Assembly: GCA_001801285.1 (NCBI GenBank)
Contig: MGXG01000097.1
Location: 1-5,246 of the forward strand
Direction: 5' to 3'
DNA: 5,246 nt
DNA from: Gammaproteobacteria bacterium GWE2_37_16
Lineage (GTDB): Bacteria > Pseudomonadota > Gammaproteobacteria > UBA9339
The notes below the pieces were generated by a model. That model saw only the letters and a list, made by a program, of their open reading frames with translations. It was not told where the DNA came from and did not search any database. Both the position numbers and the translations under genes were made by a program. Below, in pieces: positions 1 through 5,246 of this stretch (position 1 is its first letter; every line of letters starts with the position of its first letter).

Positions 1-140
1 CAGATCATTTCCCAGCCGAAGTTCTAAAGGCTTATCCAACCTTAGAAATTTTACCCATTAAAATATTTCCTTATCACAGAAATCAAAAAACACATGAAAC
101 AGTTAAGCTATTGATTGGTATATTGCCGCCTGAAAAATAA
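1..140 (+). CDS. 3' end of a gene of uncertain identity (partial)
   Basis: An open frame enters from the left edge; the first complete codon is at base 3 and the TAA is at 138-140, giving the last 45 residues of a protein. The peptide begins DHFPAEVLKAYPTLEILP and ends KLLIGILPPEK. The other two + strand frames hit stops early, so this is the only plausible coding frame. A hydrophobic strand followed by charged residues and a final amphipathic helix (THETVKLLIGIL) vaguely resembles the C-terminus of a LysR-type regulator's effector-binding domain. I cannot confirm this from so short a piece and do not assign a function. The gene converges on tdk, with 231 bp between the two stop codons. Confidence 0.6.
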   Translation, partial: DHFPAEVLKAYPTLEILPIKIFPYHRNQKTHETVKLLIGILPPEK

Positions 141-371
141 TGCTAACATTTATCCTAAACTACTTACCTTTCAAATCAAAACACAGAGGTTTGGCACAAA
201 TAGACTCGAGCATTAGTTATACTTAGAATACCGTATGCAACGGGCGAGCCAACCCTGCACTAGCCACCCCTACACATAACAAAAAAACCCGCCAAAAGTG
301 GATTCCCTTTTCCACCCCCTGGGAATTTATAATCTTTCTGCTCTTTAAAAACGTCCACGTTGGGACCCAGC
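141..371. other. Convergent intergenic region with a G+C-rich part
   Basis: This gap lies between two genes that end towards each other. The left part (141-235) is ordinary A+T-rich DNA. From about 236 the base composition jumps to roughly half G+C by hand count, and this continues to about 396, inside the 3' end of tdk. The 9-mer TGCAACGGG at 236-244 recurs inverted (CCCGTTGCA) at 388-396, bracketing the block. A minus-strand open frame of 64 codons crosses the region, but it overlaps the tdk C-terminus out of frame and shows no family motif, so I do not call it a gene. Confidence 0.5.
281..315 (-). terminator. Weak candidate rho-independent terminator for tdk
   Basis: Read on the minus strand, downstream of the tdk stop, a 5-bp stem (GTGGA/TCCAC, + strand 298-302 with 311-315) is followed about 10 nt later by seven T residues (A run at 281-287 on the + strand). 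The location is right for ending tdk transcription. The stem is short and the T tract does not abut it, so this is only a candidate. Confidence 0.3.
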
Positions 372-962
372 CTAAGGACTCCCTCCACCCGTTGCACTCT
401 TGAAATGTTTGCGGCAAACAGCTACATATCGATCATTGCCTCCGATTTCTATTTGGGCTCCCTTCGTCAACGCATTCCCCTCTGCGTCGATGCGCAAATT
501 CATCGTCGCTTTTTTTCCGCAATGACAAATGGTTTTAACTTCAAGCAAAATATCAGCTTGAGCCAATAAATACTTACTTCCCTCAAAGGGCTCACCACAA
601 AAATCTGTCCGTAAGCCATATGCCAAAACAGGAATATGCCAATTGTCCGTAATATCCCCTAACTGTATAACCTGATCCTTAGTCAAAAATTGTGCCTCAT
701 CAACCAACACACATTTTATTTTGTCATTGCTCCTCATTGCGTTATTTGTGTATAAGAAAAGGTCGAATGTTTTATCGAAAGCGATCGCTTCCGCGCTTAA
801 GCCAATACGTGAAGTGATTTTTCCTGCTCCATAACGATTATCCACTTTTGGTACAAACAAAATAGTATCCATTCCGCGTTCTTTGTAATTATAATCGGCT
901 TGTAATAAAATAGTGCTTTTCCCCGCATTCATCGCGGAATAATAAAAATGTAAGCTTGCCAT
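372..962 (-). CDS. tdk: Thymidine kinase (type II, TK1-like)
   Basis: This 196-residue cytoplasmic enzyme phosphorylates thymidine to dTMP with ATP in the pyrimidine salvage pathway. The Walker A loop is at residues 8-17 (YSAMNAGKST), and the loop DNRYGAGKITSRIG follows at 41-54. The Walker B/catalytic region VLVDEAQFL lies at 85-93, with Glu89 the expected general base. YGLRTDF at 115-121 is a family signature. The structural zinc site is intact: Cys146 and Cys148 (TICHCGKKA) with Cys183 and His186 (VCRKH). The E. coli enzyme is about 205 residues and shares this CxCG spacing. The start is the ATG just before MASLHFYYSAMNAGK, where the family normally begins; no strong Shine-Dalgarno is visible. 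The last residues after CRKHFK (ending TGGGSP) are short, Gly-rich and encoded in DNA richer in G+C than the rest of the gene, so the tail may be recently altered. It is divergent from the heme operon. Confidence 0.97.
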   Translation of the reverse strand: MASLHFYYSAMNAGKSTILLQADYNYKERGMDTILFVPKVDNRYGAGKITSRIGLSAEAIAFDKTFDLFLYTNNAMRSNDKIKCVLVDEAQFLTKDQVIQLGDITDNWHIPVLAYGLRTDFCGEPFEGSKYLLAQADILLEVKTICHCGKKATMNLRIDAEGNALTKGAQIEIGGNDRYVAVCRKHFKSATGGGSP

Positions 963-1019
963 ATATTTTTGTTCTTTTTACTTAATTAAAAGAGTTAATG
1001 AAATTATGCTTTTTAGGTT

Positions 1020-1025
1020 TATAAT
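1020..1025 (+). promoter_or_regulatory. Perfect -10 box (TATAAT) ahead of the secreted-protein/hemXY/coaD operon
   Basis: TATAAT lies 34 bp before the preferred ATG at 1060, in the short divergent region between tdk and the operon. No good -35 is present; the nearest is TTAATG at 995-1000 with a long 19-bp spacer. If it is used, transcription would begin around 1031-1033. That excludes the upstream ATG at 1006 and supports 1060 as the true start. An opposed CATAAT (1003-1008, minus strand) could serve tdk but has no recognisable -35. Confidence 0.4.
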
Positions 1026-1059
1026 AACACAAAATAAATCACCAAGCCCAAAAACTTTT

Positions 1060-1596
1060 ATGAAAACCAACCATCTTTTCAAATTAAACTCTTTCTATAC
1101 AGCAACCATTACTACTCTATTGTTTTTCTGCTCTAATCCTATTTTTGCCGACAATCCGAATAACTCCCATGACGGGATTTCTTCATCCCCCAAAAAACCA
1201 CAAACATATTACTGTCCATCTGTCTCGGAATTAACCAAAGACGGCTTAAGCTGGTCTGCCAGGGAGGGGGGATGGCAAAGTTTTAGCCCCTCATTTGCCC
1301 AAGAAATAAACACCTTTCTTGAAGCACAATGGATAGGAGTAAACGTTGGCAAAATTATTTGTCTCTACCAAGGAAAGGAAAATTTTGATTTTCCAATCGC
1401 GATAGAGCCCGCCAAAAGTATCCTTGTGTTAGATCCATATGGACAAGCCTGGGTTACTAAAAACCCTGGTTTAAAAACATGCAAGTCAACCAACGTTTCC
1501 GACTGTCCCTTCATGGTGCAACAAGAAGAGTCCACGGAAAATCCTTATGACCAAATTAAATACCATAGTGACAAATATGAAACAACAACCCCTTAA
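1060..1596 (+). CDS. Small Sec-secreted protein of unknown function (possibly DUF3757-like)
   Basis: The protein has 178 residues from the ATG at 1060. It opens with a signal peptide: Lys/His-containing n-region, hydrophobic core around residues 12-24, and a likely signal peptidase I cleavage after NPIFA (residue 30). It is therefore probably periplasmic or exported. The mature part has four Cys (52, 101, 141, 149), suggesting two disulfides. Its conserved-looking core includes YYCPSVSEL, GGWQSFSPSF, AQWIGVNVGKIICLYQG and SDCPF. From memory this pattern resembles a family common in Legionella and relatives (I believe DUF3757), whose role is unknown; I cannot verify this. An in-frame ATG at 1006 would add 18 residues before the signal peptide and lies upstream of the TATAAT box, so I reject it. 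The 3' end overlaps hemX by 20 nt, tying it to the heme operon. LLFFC is not a convincing lipobox. Confidence 0.8.
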   Translation: MKTNHLFKLNSFYTATITTLLFFCSNPIFADNPNNSHDGISSSPKKPQTYYCPSVSELTKDGLSWSAREGGWQSFSPSFAQEINTFLEAQWIGVNVGKIICLYQGKENFDFPIAIEPAKSILVLDPYGQAWVTKNPGLKTCKSTNVSDCPFMVQQEESTENPYDQIKYHSDKYETTTP

Positions 1597-2563
1597 GAGA
1601 AAAAAAAATATTCCCTCTATTTTAGAGCCCAAATATAAAATATTTTTTATATTGTTCTCTATCGCTGTTTTTTTTAGTTTAGCTACATCAATTACCCTTT
1701 TAGTGGTGCAAATTCATAATCATATTACCAACGAGCAAACACGCGCCGCTTTACAAATAGCCAAAACAAGTTTAAGTCAGTCTGACTCACAATTAGGACA
1801 ACAATCTATCACTATTTCCTCACTACAAACCAAAATACAAAAACTTGAAGCTTCTAACAAACAAAAAACTGATCTTTTTTACCTTTTGCAAAGTTATTAT
1901 TCCCTTCAAACAGCAAAATTCTCTCTTATCATAACAAAAGATACTGCTACTGCGATCAAATTTTTGTCTAGTGCGGAAGAAAATTTAGCCCATTCTGAAA
2001 ATCCCTCCATAGTAAAAATACGCAATTCCATTAATCAAGATTTAAAATCTCTCCAAAACGTAGGGGATAACAATATTATTCAAGTAGCATCTCAGCTAGA
2101 GGTGATTCAACAAAAATTAAGTCCTCTATCCTCTTTGTCTCAACCAAAAATAGAACTGAAAGAAAAGAGTCCCTCTCCCACAGCAATAACTAAATTCCCC
2201 CTTTCTCTTTGGTCTTCTCTATGGCAAAACAGTCTCCTTATTTTAAAAAAAGCCGTAATTATTCGCGAGCAACAACAACCACTTAAGTTATTGACCACCG
2301 ACCAAAGAACAGATTTACTTTTAAATCTCCAATACAGACTAGAGGTCTCTAAATGGGCTCTGTTACACAATCAGAACAGTATTTACCACAACAACCTTCA
2401 ACGGGTGATTGATACTTTGCATAGTTACCAGTTACAAATTATCCCCTCTGATATCTCTTTCATTCTAAATAAACTACAGGAATTACAAAAGTTTCCTTCT
2501 TCTTCGGTGCTTCCCAATTTAGAAACTTCAGAAAAACTCTTAGAAACGGCGATTATACAATGA
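1577..2563 (+). CDS. hemX: HemX, inner-membrane heme-operon protein
   Basis: This 328-residue protein belongs to the HemX family (PF04375). Databases often label the family uroporphyrinogen-III C-methyltransferase, but no SAM-binding methyltransferase motif is visible here. The layout is typical: a Lys-rich cytoplasmic N-terminus (LKRKK), one membrane anchor at about residues 21-45, and a Gln/Ser-rich, probably coiled-coil segment to about 95. A helical periplasmic domain follows. Family-like segments are DLFYLLQSYYSLQTAKFSLI followed by TAIKFLSSAEENL, and near the C-terminus LLLNLQYRLEVSKWALLHN. E. coli HemX is longer (393), mainly from a longer N-terminus and C-terminus. I chose the ATG at 1577 because it puts a basic stretch directly before the anchor and overlaps the upstream gene by only 20 nt. 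The ATG at 1547 (ten more residues) is possible, and neither start has a clear ribosome-binding site. It overlaps hemY by 4 nt. Confidence 0.9.
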   Translation: MKQQPLKRKKNIPSILEPKYKIFFILFSIAVFFSLATSITLLVVQIHNHITNEQTRAALQIAKTSLSQSDSQLGQQSITISSLQTKIQKLEASNKQKTDLFYLLQSYYSLQTAKFSLIITKDTATAIKFLSSAEENLAHSENPSIVKIRNSINQDLKSLQNVGDNNIIQVASQLEVIQQKLSPLSSLSQPKIELKEKSPSPTAITKFPLSLWSSLWQNSLLILKKAVIIREQQQPLKLLTTDQRTDLLLNLQYRLEVSKWALLHNQNSIYHNNLQRVIDTLHSYQLQIIPSDISFILNKLQELQKFPSSSVLPNLETSEKLLETAIIQ

Positions 2564-3780
2564 AACGATTGTTGATTTATTTTTTATTTTTACTTGCTGC
2601 GGTTTGGCTGGGCATAAAACTTCAAACAGATTCCGGCTATGTGCTGGTCACCTATCATAATTGGAGCTTGGAAACAACTTTTTGGTTTGCCCTTCTTTCC
2701 CTTGTTTTCTGTTTTGCTCTTTTTTATCTTTTTCTTCGCTTTGTTTATAACTCTAAAATCCTACCTAAAAGAGTACAATATTGGTGGCATAAACATAAAG
2801 AAAAAAAAGCCATCCGTCTTACAAATGATGGTTTATTAAACTTAGTCGAGGAAAATTGGGCTTCTGCAGAAAAAAAGTTAATCCATTCTGCACGTCATTC
2901 CCCAAATCCATTTATTTCCTACCTAACCGCCTCTCAAGCTGCTCAAAACTTATCCGCACACAAAAGACGGGATACTTATTTGAACAAAGCACATAGTTGC
3001 ATTAAAAAATCTGAATTTGCCATAAGCCTTTATCAGGTAAAGATGCAAATTCAAAGCCATCAACTGGAACAAGCCCTTTGCAACCTCAAACAATTACATA
3101 TTTTAAAACCTAAACACCCGTTAATAATCAAACTATTAAAGGAAGTCTATTTATCACTACACGATTGGGATAATTTACGATCCTTATTACCATTACTAGA
3201 CAACAGAAAAGTATTGTCAAAACAGGATTTTCTTAATTTAGAACAGCTTGTCTATTTGCAATTAATACAAGAGTCTGTTCAAAAAGGAACTTTCACAGAA
3301 ACACGGGCGCTTTGGTCGATGTTACCCAGATATTTACAAAACACCCCAGATATAGCCTACTGTTATGTGCTATATTTACTCCAAAATGACTCTCATCTTG
3401 AAGCCGAGCAAATCCTTAAGAACGCTTTAATCAAAAAATGGCATCCTTCTTTATTGTCTCTTTATTCAGCCACAAACAGTACCAATCCAACACGACAACT
3501 AGCTCTTGCTGAAAAATGGATTGACACCCACCCAGAAGACAAGGACCTACTTTTATGTTTAGGGAACTTATGCAAAAAAAATTCTTTGTGGGGAAAATCT
3601 AGAACATACCTAGAAAAATATATATCTCTTGACCAAAATAATCCCCTCATTTATTTTGAACTTGGCTCTCTTATGGAAATTTATGAAGATACCCCAAAGG
3701 CTCTATACTACTTTCATAAAGGTTTGGAAATAGCCTCAAACAACTCCGATTATCAACTATCGAAAGAGATGACAAAATGA
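2560..3780 (+). CDS. hemY: HemY, TPR-containing inner-membrane heme-operon protein
   Basis: The protein has 406 residues, close to E. coli HemY (398). Two N-terminal membrane helices (about residues 3-19 and 39-61) flank a short periplasmic stretch containing GYVLVTYHNWSLETT, the typical HemY_N (PF07219) signature. A strongly basic segment (KRVQYWWHKHKEKK) follows, then a long helical-repeat (TPR-like) domain on the cytoplasmic side. The clearest repeats are near the C-terminus, about residues 330-396, including LGNLCKKNSLWGKSRTYLEK and LGSLMEIYEDTPKALYYF. The family is linked to late heme synthesis by operon context; its biochemical role is unsettled. This is not the oxygen-dependent protoporphyrinogen oxidase that is also called HemY in Bacillus: there is no FAD-binding motif. 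The start ATG shares bases with the hemX TGA (ATGA), and its own stop overlaps the coaD start in the same way, so translation is probably coupled across all three genes. Confidence 0.93.
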   Translation: MKRLLIYFLFLLAAVWLGIKLQTDSGYVLVTYHNWSLETTFWFALLSLVFCFALFYLFLRFVYNSKILPKRVQYWWHKHKEKKAIRLTNDGLLNLVEENWASAEKKLIHSARHSPNPFISYLTASQAAQNLSAHKRRDTYLNKAHSCIKKSEFAISLYQVKMQIQSHQLEQALCNLKQLHILKPKHPLIIKLLKEVYLSLHDWDNLRSLLPLLDNRKVLSKQDFLNLEQLVYLQLIQESVQKGTFTETRALWSMLPRYLQNTPDIAYCYVLYLLQNDSHLEAEQILKNALIKKWHPSLLSLYSATNSTNPTRQLALAEKWIDTHPEDKDLLLCLGNLCKKNSLWGKSRTYLEKYISLDQNNPLIYFELGSLMEIYEDTPKALYYFHKGLEIASNNSDYQLSKEMTK

Positions 3781-4256
3781 CAAAAACCATTATCTATCCA
3801 GGAACCTTTGATCCCATAACCAATGGTCATATAGACATTATAGAGAGGTCATTGTTACTGTTTGACGAAGTAATTGTTGCCGTCGCTACAAAGAGTACAA
3901 AAAATCCAAAATTTACCTGTGATACCAGAATTTCTTTAATAAAAGAAGTTTTTGCACATAACAAGCATGTTCATGTTAAACAGTTTTCAGGCTTGCTCAC
4001 AACCTTCGCACAACAATTAAATGTCTACGTCCTTTTAAGGGGGTTAAGAGCTGTCTCAGATTTTGAATATGAATTTCAGCTTGCCAATATGAATAGAAAA
4101 TTATGCCCCAAAATAGAAACTATTTTTTTGCCCGCTACCAATAATTATACGTACATATCAGCATCTATGGTGAAGGAAATAGCCGACTTAGGGGGGGATA
4201 TTTCTGATTTAGTTCCCAAAACAGTAGAAATAGCTTTAAGAAAAACTAATTGTTAA
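3777..4256 (+). CDS. coaD: Pantetheine-phosphate adenylyltransferase (PPAT)
   Basis: This cytoplasmic enzyme transfers AMP from ATP to 4'-phosphopantetheine, making dephospho-CoA, the penultimate step of coenzyme A synthesis. It has 159 residues, the same length as the E. coli enzyme. The nucleotidyltransferase motif YPGTFDPITNGHID spans residues 7-20, with Thr10 and His18. Lys42 and Leu74 (substrate contacts in E. coli) are kept, as is RGLRAVSDFEYE at 88-99 with Arg88, Arg91 and Glu99. The second ATP-binding loop reads YTYISAS at 124-130, followed by MVKEIA. E. coli and most relatives have Ser at position 129, so the Ala here is slightly unusual. The start ATG overlaps the hemY TGA by 4 nt, with a GAGATG-type Shine-Dalgarno about 10 nt upstream. 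A run of seven G (4191-4197) lies inside the gene. Linkage to hemY is uncommon; coaD usually neighbours rsmD or, in E. coli, waaA. No clear terminator follows. Confidence 0.98.
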   Translation: MTKTIIYPGTFDPITNGHIDIIERSLLLFDEVIVAVATKSTKNPKFTCDTRISLIKEVFAHNKHVHVKQFSGLLTTFAQQLNVYVLLRGLRAVSDFEYEFQLANMNRKLCPKIETIFLPATNNYTYISASMVKEIADLGGDISDLVPKTVEIALRKTNC

Positions 4257-4607
4257 AAACCTGTGAATAACTTCCATCTTTTTTTAGTTTCAATACAATC
4301 TCTCATTCTGTTTACAGGCAATGGGTTAATTCCAGCAATCTACTCACAAGGAAAATACGCCCTATCTTTTTGAAAAATATAGGTAAACGCAACTTATCCA
4401 CTGATATTAGCTCCTTAATAATAACAATAAACTAGTAATATTATTAAAGGAACTGTTTTTAAAAAAAATTCCAATAAAAAGATATTTATTTAGGTAGTGT
4501 GTTTGTTAAAAAGGCTGGTTTCGTCAACACTGAGTCCAAAACACATAATTTGGCTACTGGCTTAATTAAGCTTATCATTGGATTTTCTAACAATATAGGA
4601 TAATCAA
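4257..4607. other. A+T-rich non-coding region between coaD and the IS remnant
   Basis: I see no credible gene in these 351 bp. The first part carries DnaA-box-like words: TGTGAATAA at 4262-4270 (TTATTCACA on the minus strand, matching TTATNCACA), TTATCCACT at 4394-4402 (one mismatch), and a poorer CTACTCACA at 4340-4348. From about 4403 to 4495 the DNA is extremely A+T-rich, including runs of 5 T and 8 A at 4456-4468. From about 4496 the composition becomes more mixed. That last part may contain the left end of the insertion sequence, but I could not locate a terminal inverted repeat. An 80-codon minus-strand frame (4486-4728) overlaps the transposase and has no motif. Confidence 0.45.
4415..4447. 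repeat. A/T inverted repeat (9-bp arms)
   Basis: TTAATAATA (4415-4423) and its reverse complement TATTATTAA (4439-4447) are separated by 15 bp. Two further C:G pairs (4413-4414 with 4449-4450) can extend the stem across a single bulged A. A short T run (4456-4459) follows, so it could be a poor + strand terminator for the operon. Equally it could be a flexible A+T-rich unwinding or regulatory site. In DNA this A+T-rich a chance origin is quite possible. Confidence 0.35.
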
Positions 4608-5212
4608 ATGCATTGCCCACACTTCTATTCAATAAGCATGCAACAAATAAAAAAGCAAACTGTTTTAAACTATCAGCAATTCCGTTGCTATAATTGTGGG
4701 AGACAATATAATAAACGCACGGGAGCAAAATTGAATTTTATTGAATATCCAACCGAAGTGGTAATGATAGCGGTGCACTATTATTACCGTTTCAAGGTAA
4801 GTCTTGATGATGTTGTAGAATTGATGAGTATGCGGGGATTTAATCTTTGTCATCAAACTGTTAATAACTGGGTACAAACTTTTGGAGTTGATCTAGGTTT
4901 AAAATTATGCAGTCGCCGTAAAGGAAAAGCCGGAGTAAAAGGGCATGCTTATGCACCTTATGTCAAGGTTGAAGGCCGTTGGTGCTATCTTTATCGCGCT
5001 ATTGATAAAGAAAGGAAATTGGTTGTTTTTTATTTGAGTGACGTCCGTGATCAAGCTACAGCCGAAGCTTTTTTTGGGCTTTAATTTTCTGTACGGCATT
5101 TGAGGAAATACGGCAGTGTTTTCGCACGAAAAATAAGACGCGAGCAGAGCGTCTCGGGTTAATTGCGTCCAAAATTAGTAACTTTAATGAATTATTTGTA
5201 GCAGCCACGTGA
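4608..5212 (+). pseudogene. IS6-family transposase, degenerate and internally deleted
   Basis: This is a remnant of a zinc-ribbon-type IS6-family transposase. Intact copies cut and join DNA with a DDE RNase H-like domain. Residues 1-156 read in one frame: a Cys-rich N-terminus (CPHF, then RCYNCGRQY), YPTEVVMIAVHYYYRFKVSL, a helix-turn-helix-like CHQTVNNWVQTFG, then VKVEGRWCYLYRAIDKE and SDVRDQATAEAFF. The frame stops at TAA 5082-5084. The true C-terminus continues in another + frame from about 5078 (ALIFCTAFEEIRQCFR, KTRAERLGLIASKI, NELFVAAT) to TGA 5210-5212. The segment that normally lies between, with the second Asp and the Glu of the DDE triad, is missing (roughly 70-80 codons). The usual first-Asp motif (like WHVDxTY) reads GHAYAPY, so that Asp is gone too, and CPHC has become CPHF. 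The product cannot be active. The start ATG has AGGA about 8 nt upstream, with an in-frame stop just before it. Terminal repeats were not found; the right end may lie beyond the window. Confidence 0.88.
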
Positions 5213-5246
5213 AGATAAGGTGCATTGATACTAAAAATACAAAACG
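4608..5246. mobile_element. IS6-family insertion sequence remnant (ends undefined)
   Basis: The transposase remnant marks a decayed insertion sequence placed behind coaD. The left boundary must lie between the coaD stop and base 4608, and the right boundary after 5212. IS6 elements have short terminal inverted repeats, but no convincing pair is visible in 4257-4607 against 5213-5246. The coordinates therefore cover only the recognisable part. Confidence 0.6.

Noticed and set aside
223..417. 64-codon minus-strand open frame next to the end of tdk
   Set aside because: It overlaps the tdk C-terminus in another frame and has no recognisable motif. Its openness is explained by the G+C-rich composition.
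360..569. 69-codon + strand frame opposite tdk
   Set aside because: It lies antisense to a well-supported tdk coding region and shows no family features.
747..755. DnaA-box match TTATACACA (minus strand)
   Set aside because: It lies inside tdk coding sequence without an A+T-rich neighbour or further boxes. I treat it as a chance match and as a caution for the ones after coaD.
1114..1134. Lipoprotein signal (LLFFC) in the secreted protein
   Set aside because: The positions before Cys are Phe-Phe instead of the small residues a lipobox needs. A signal peptidase I site after NPIFA fits better.
2140..2370. 76-codon minus-strand frame inside hemX
   Set aside because: It is antisense to a clear HemX coding region, Cys/Arg-rich without a motif, and typical of a shadow frame.
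4486..4728. 80-codon minus-strand frame at the left of the IS remnant
   Set aside because: It overlaps the transposase N-terminus antisense and has no motif or sensible ribosome-binding site.
4573..5228. Possible IS terminal inverted repeat: TATCATTGGA (4573-4582) against the reverse complement of TGCATTGATA (5219-5228)
   Set aside because: Only 8 of 10 bases match, the match does not extend in either direction, and it does not resemble the usual IS6 ends. Chance is a sufficient explanation.

Overview
The window is A+T-rich (a little over one third G+C by eye) and looks chromosomal, from a gammaproteobacterium. The hemX-hemY pair is a gammaproteobacterial hallmark. The thymidine kinase and CoaD are close to the E. 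coli proteins in layout. The small secreted protein upstream of hemX and the zinc-ribbon type IS6-family transposase recall Legionella/Coxiella-type (Legionellales) genomes. That placement is inference from remembered family resemblance, not a database result.

Layout. Bases 1-140 hold the last 45 codons of a + strand gene of uncertain identity. A convergent gap (141-371) follows; its right part is unusually G+C-rich and contains a weak candidate terminator. tdk (thymidine kinase) lies on the minus strand at 372-962. A divergent intergenic stretch with a perfect TATAAT box then leads into a tight + strand operon: a small Sec-secreted, Cys-containing protein of unknown function (1060-1596), hemX (1577-2563), hemY (2560-3780) and coaD (3777-4256). 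All three junctions overlap: 20 nt for the first and 4 nt (ATGA) for the other two, so translation is probably coupled. HemX and HemY are inner-membrane, heme-operon-associated proteins without proven enzyme activity. CoaD is the essential phosphopantetheine adenylyltransferase of coenzyme A synthesis. Neither hemC/hemD nor rsmD or another CoA gene sits next to them here.

Behind coaD is a 351-bp non-coding stretch with a very A+T-rich core, an A/T inverted repeat and a few DnaA-box-like words. After it comes a decayed insertion sequence: an IS6-family transposase that has lost its first catalytic Asp, one zinc-ribbon Cys and an internal segment of roughly 70-80 codons, and is shifted out of frame at the deletion scar (4608-5212).

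I found no CRISPR array, tRNA, rRNA, toxin-antitoxin pair or recognisable new defence or secretion system. The points most worth a second look are the unusual [secreted protein]-hemX-hemY-coaD operon, the G+C-rich block that shapes the end of tdk, and the internally deleted IS6 remnant.
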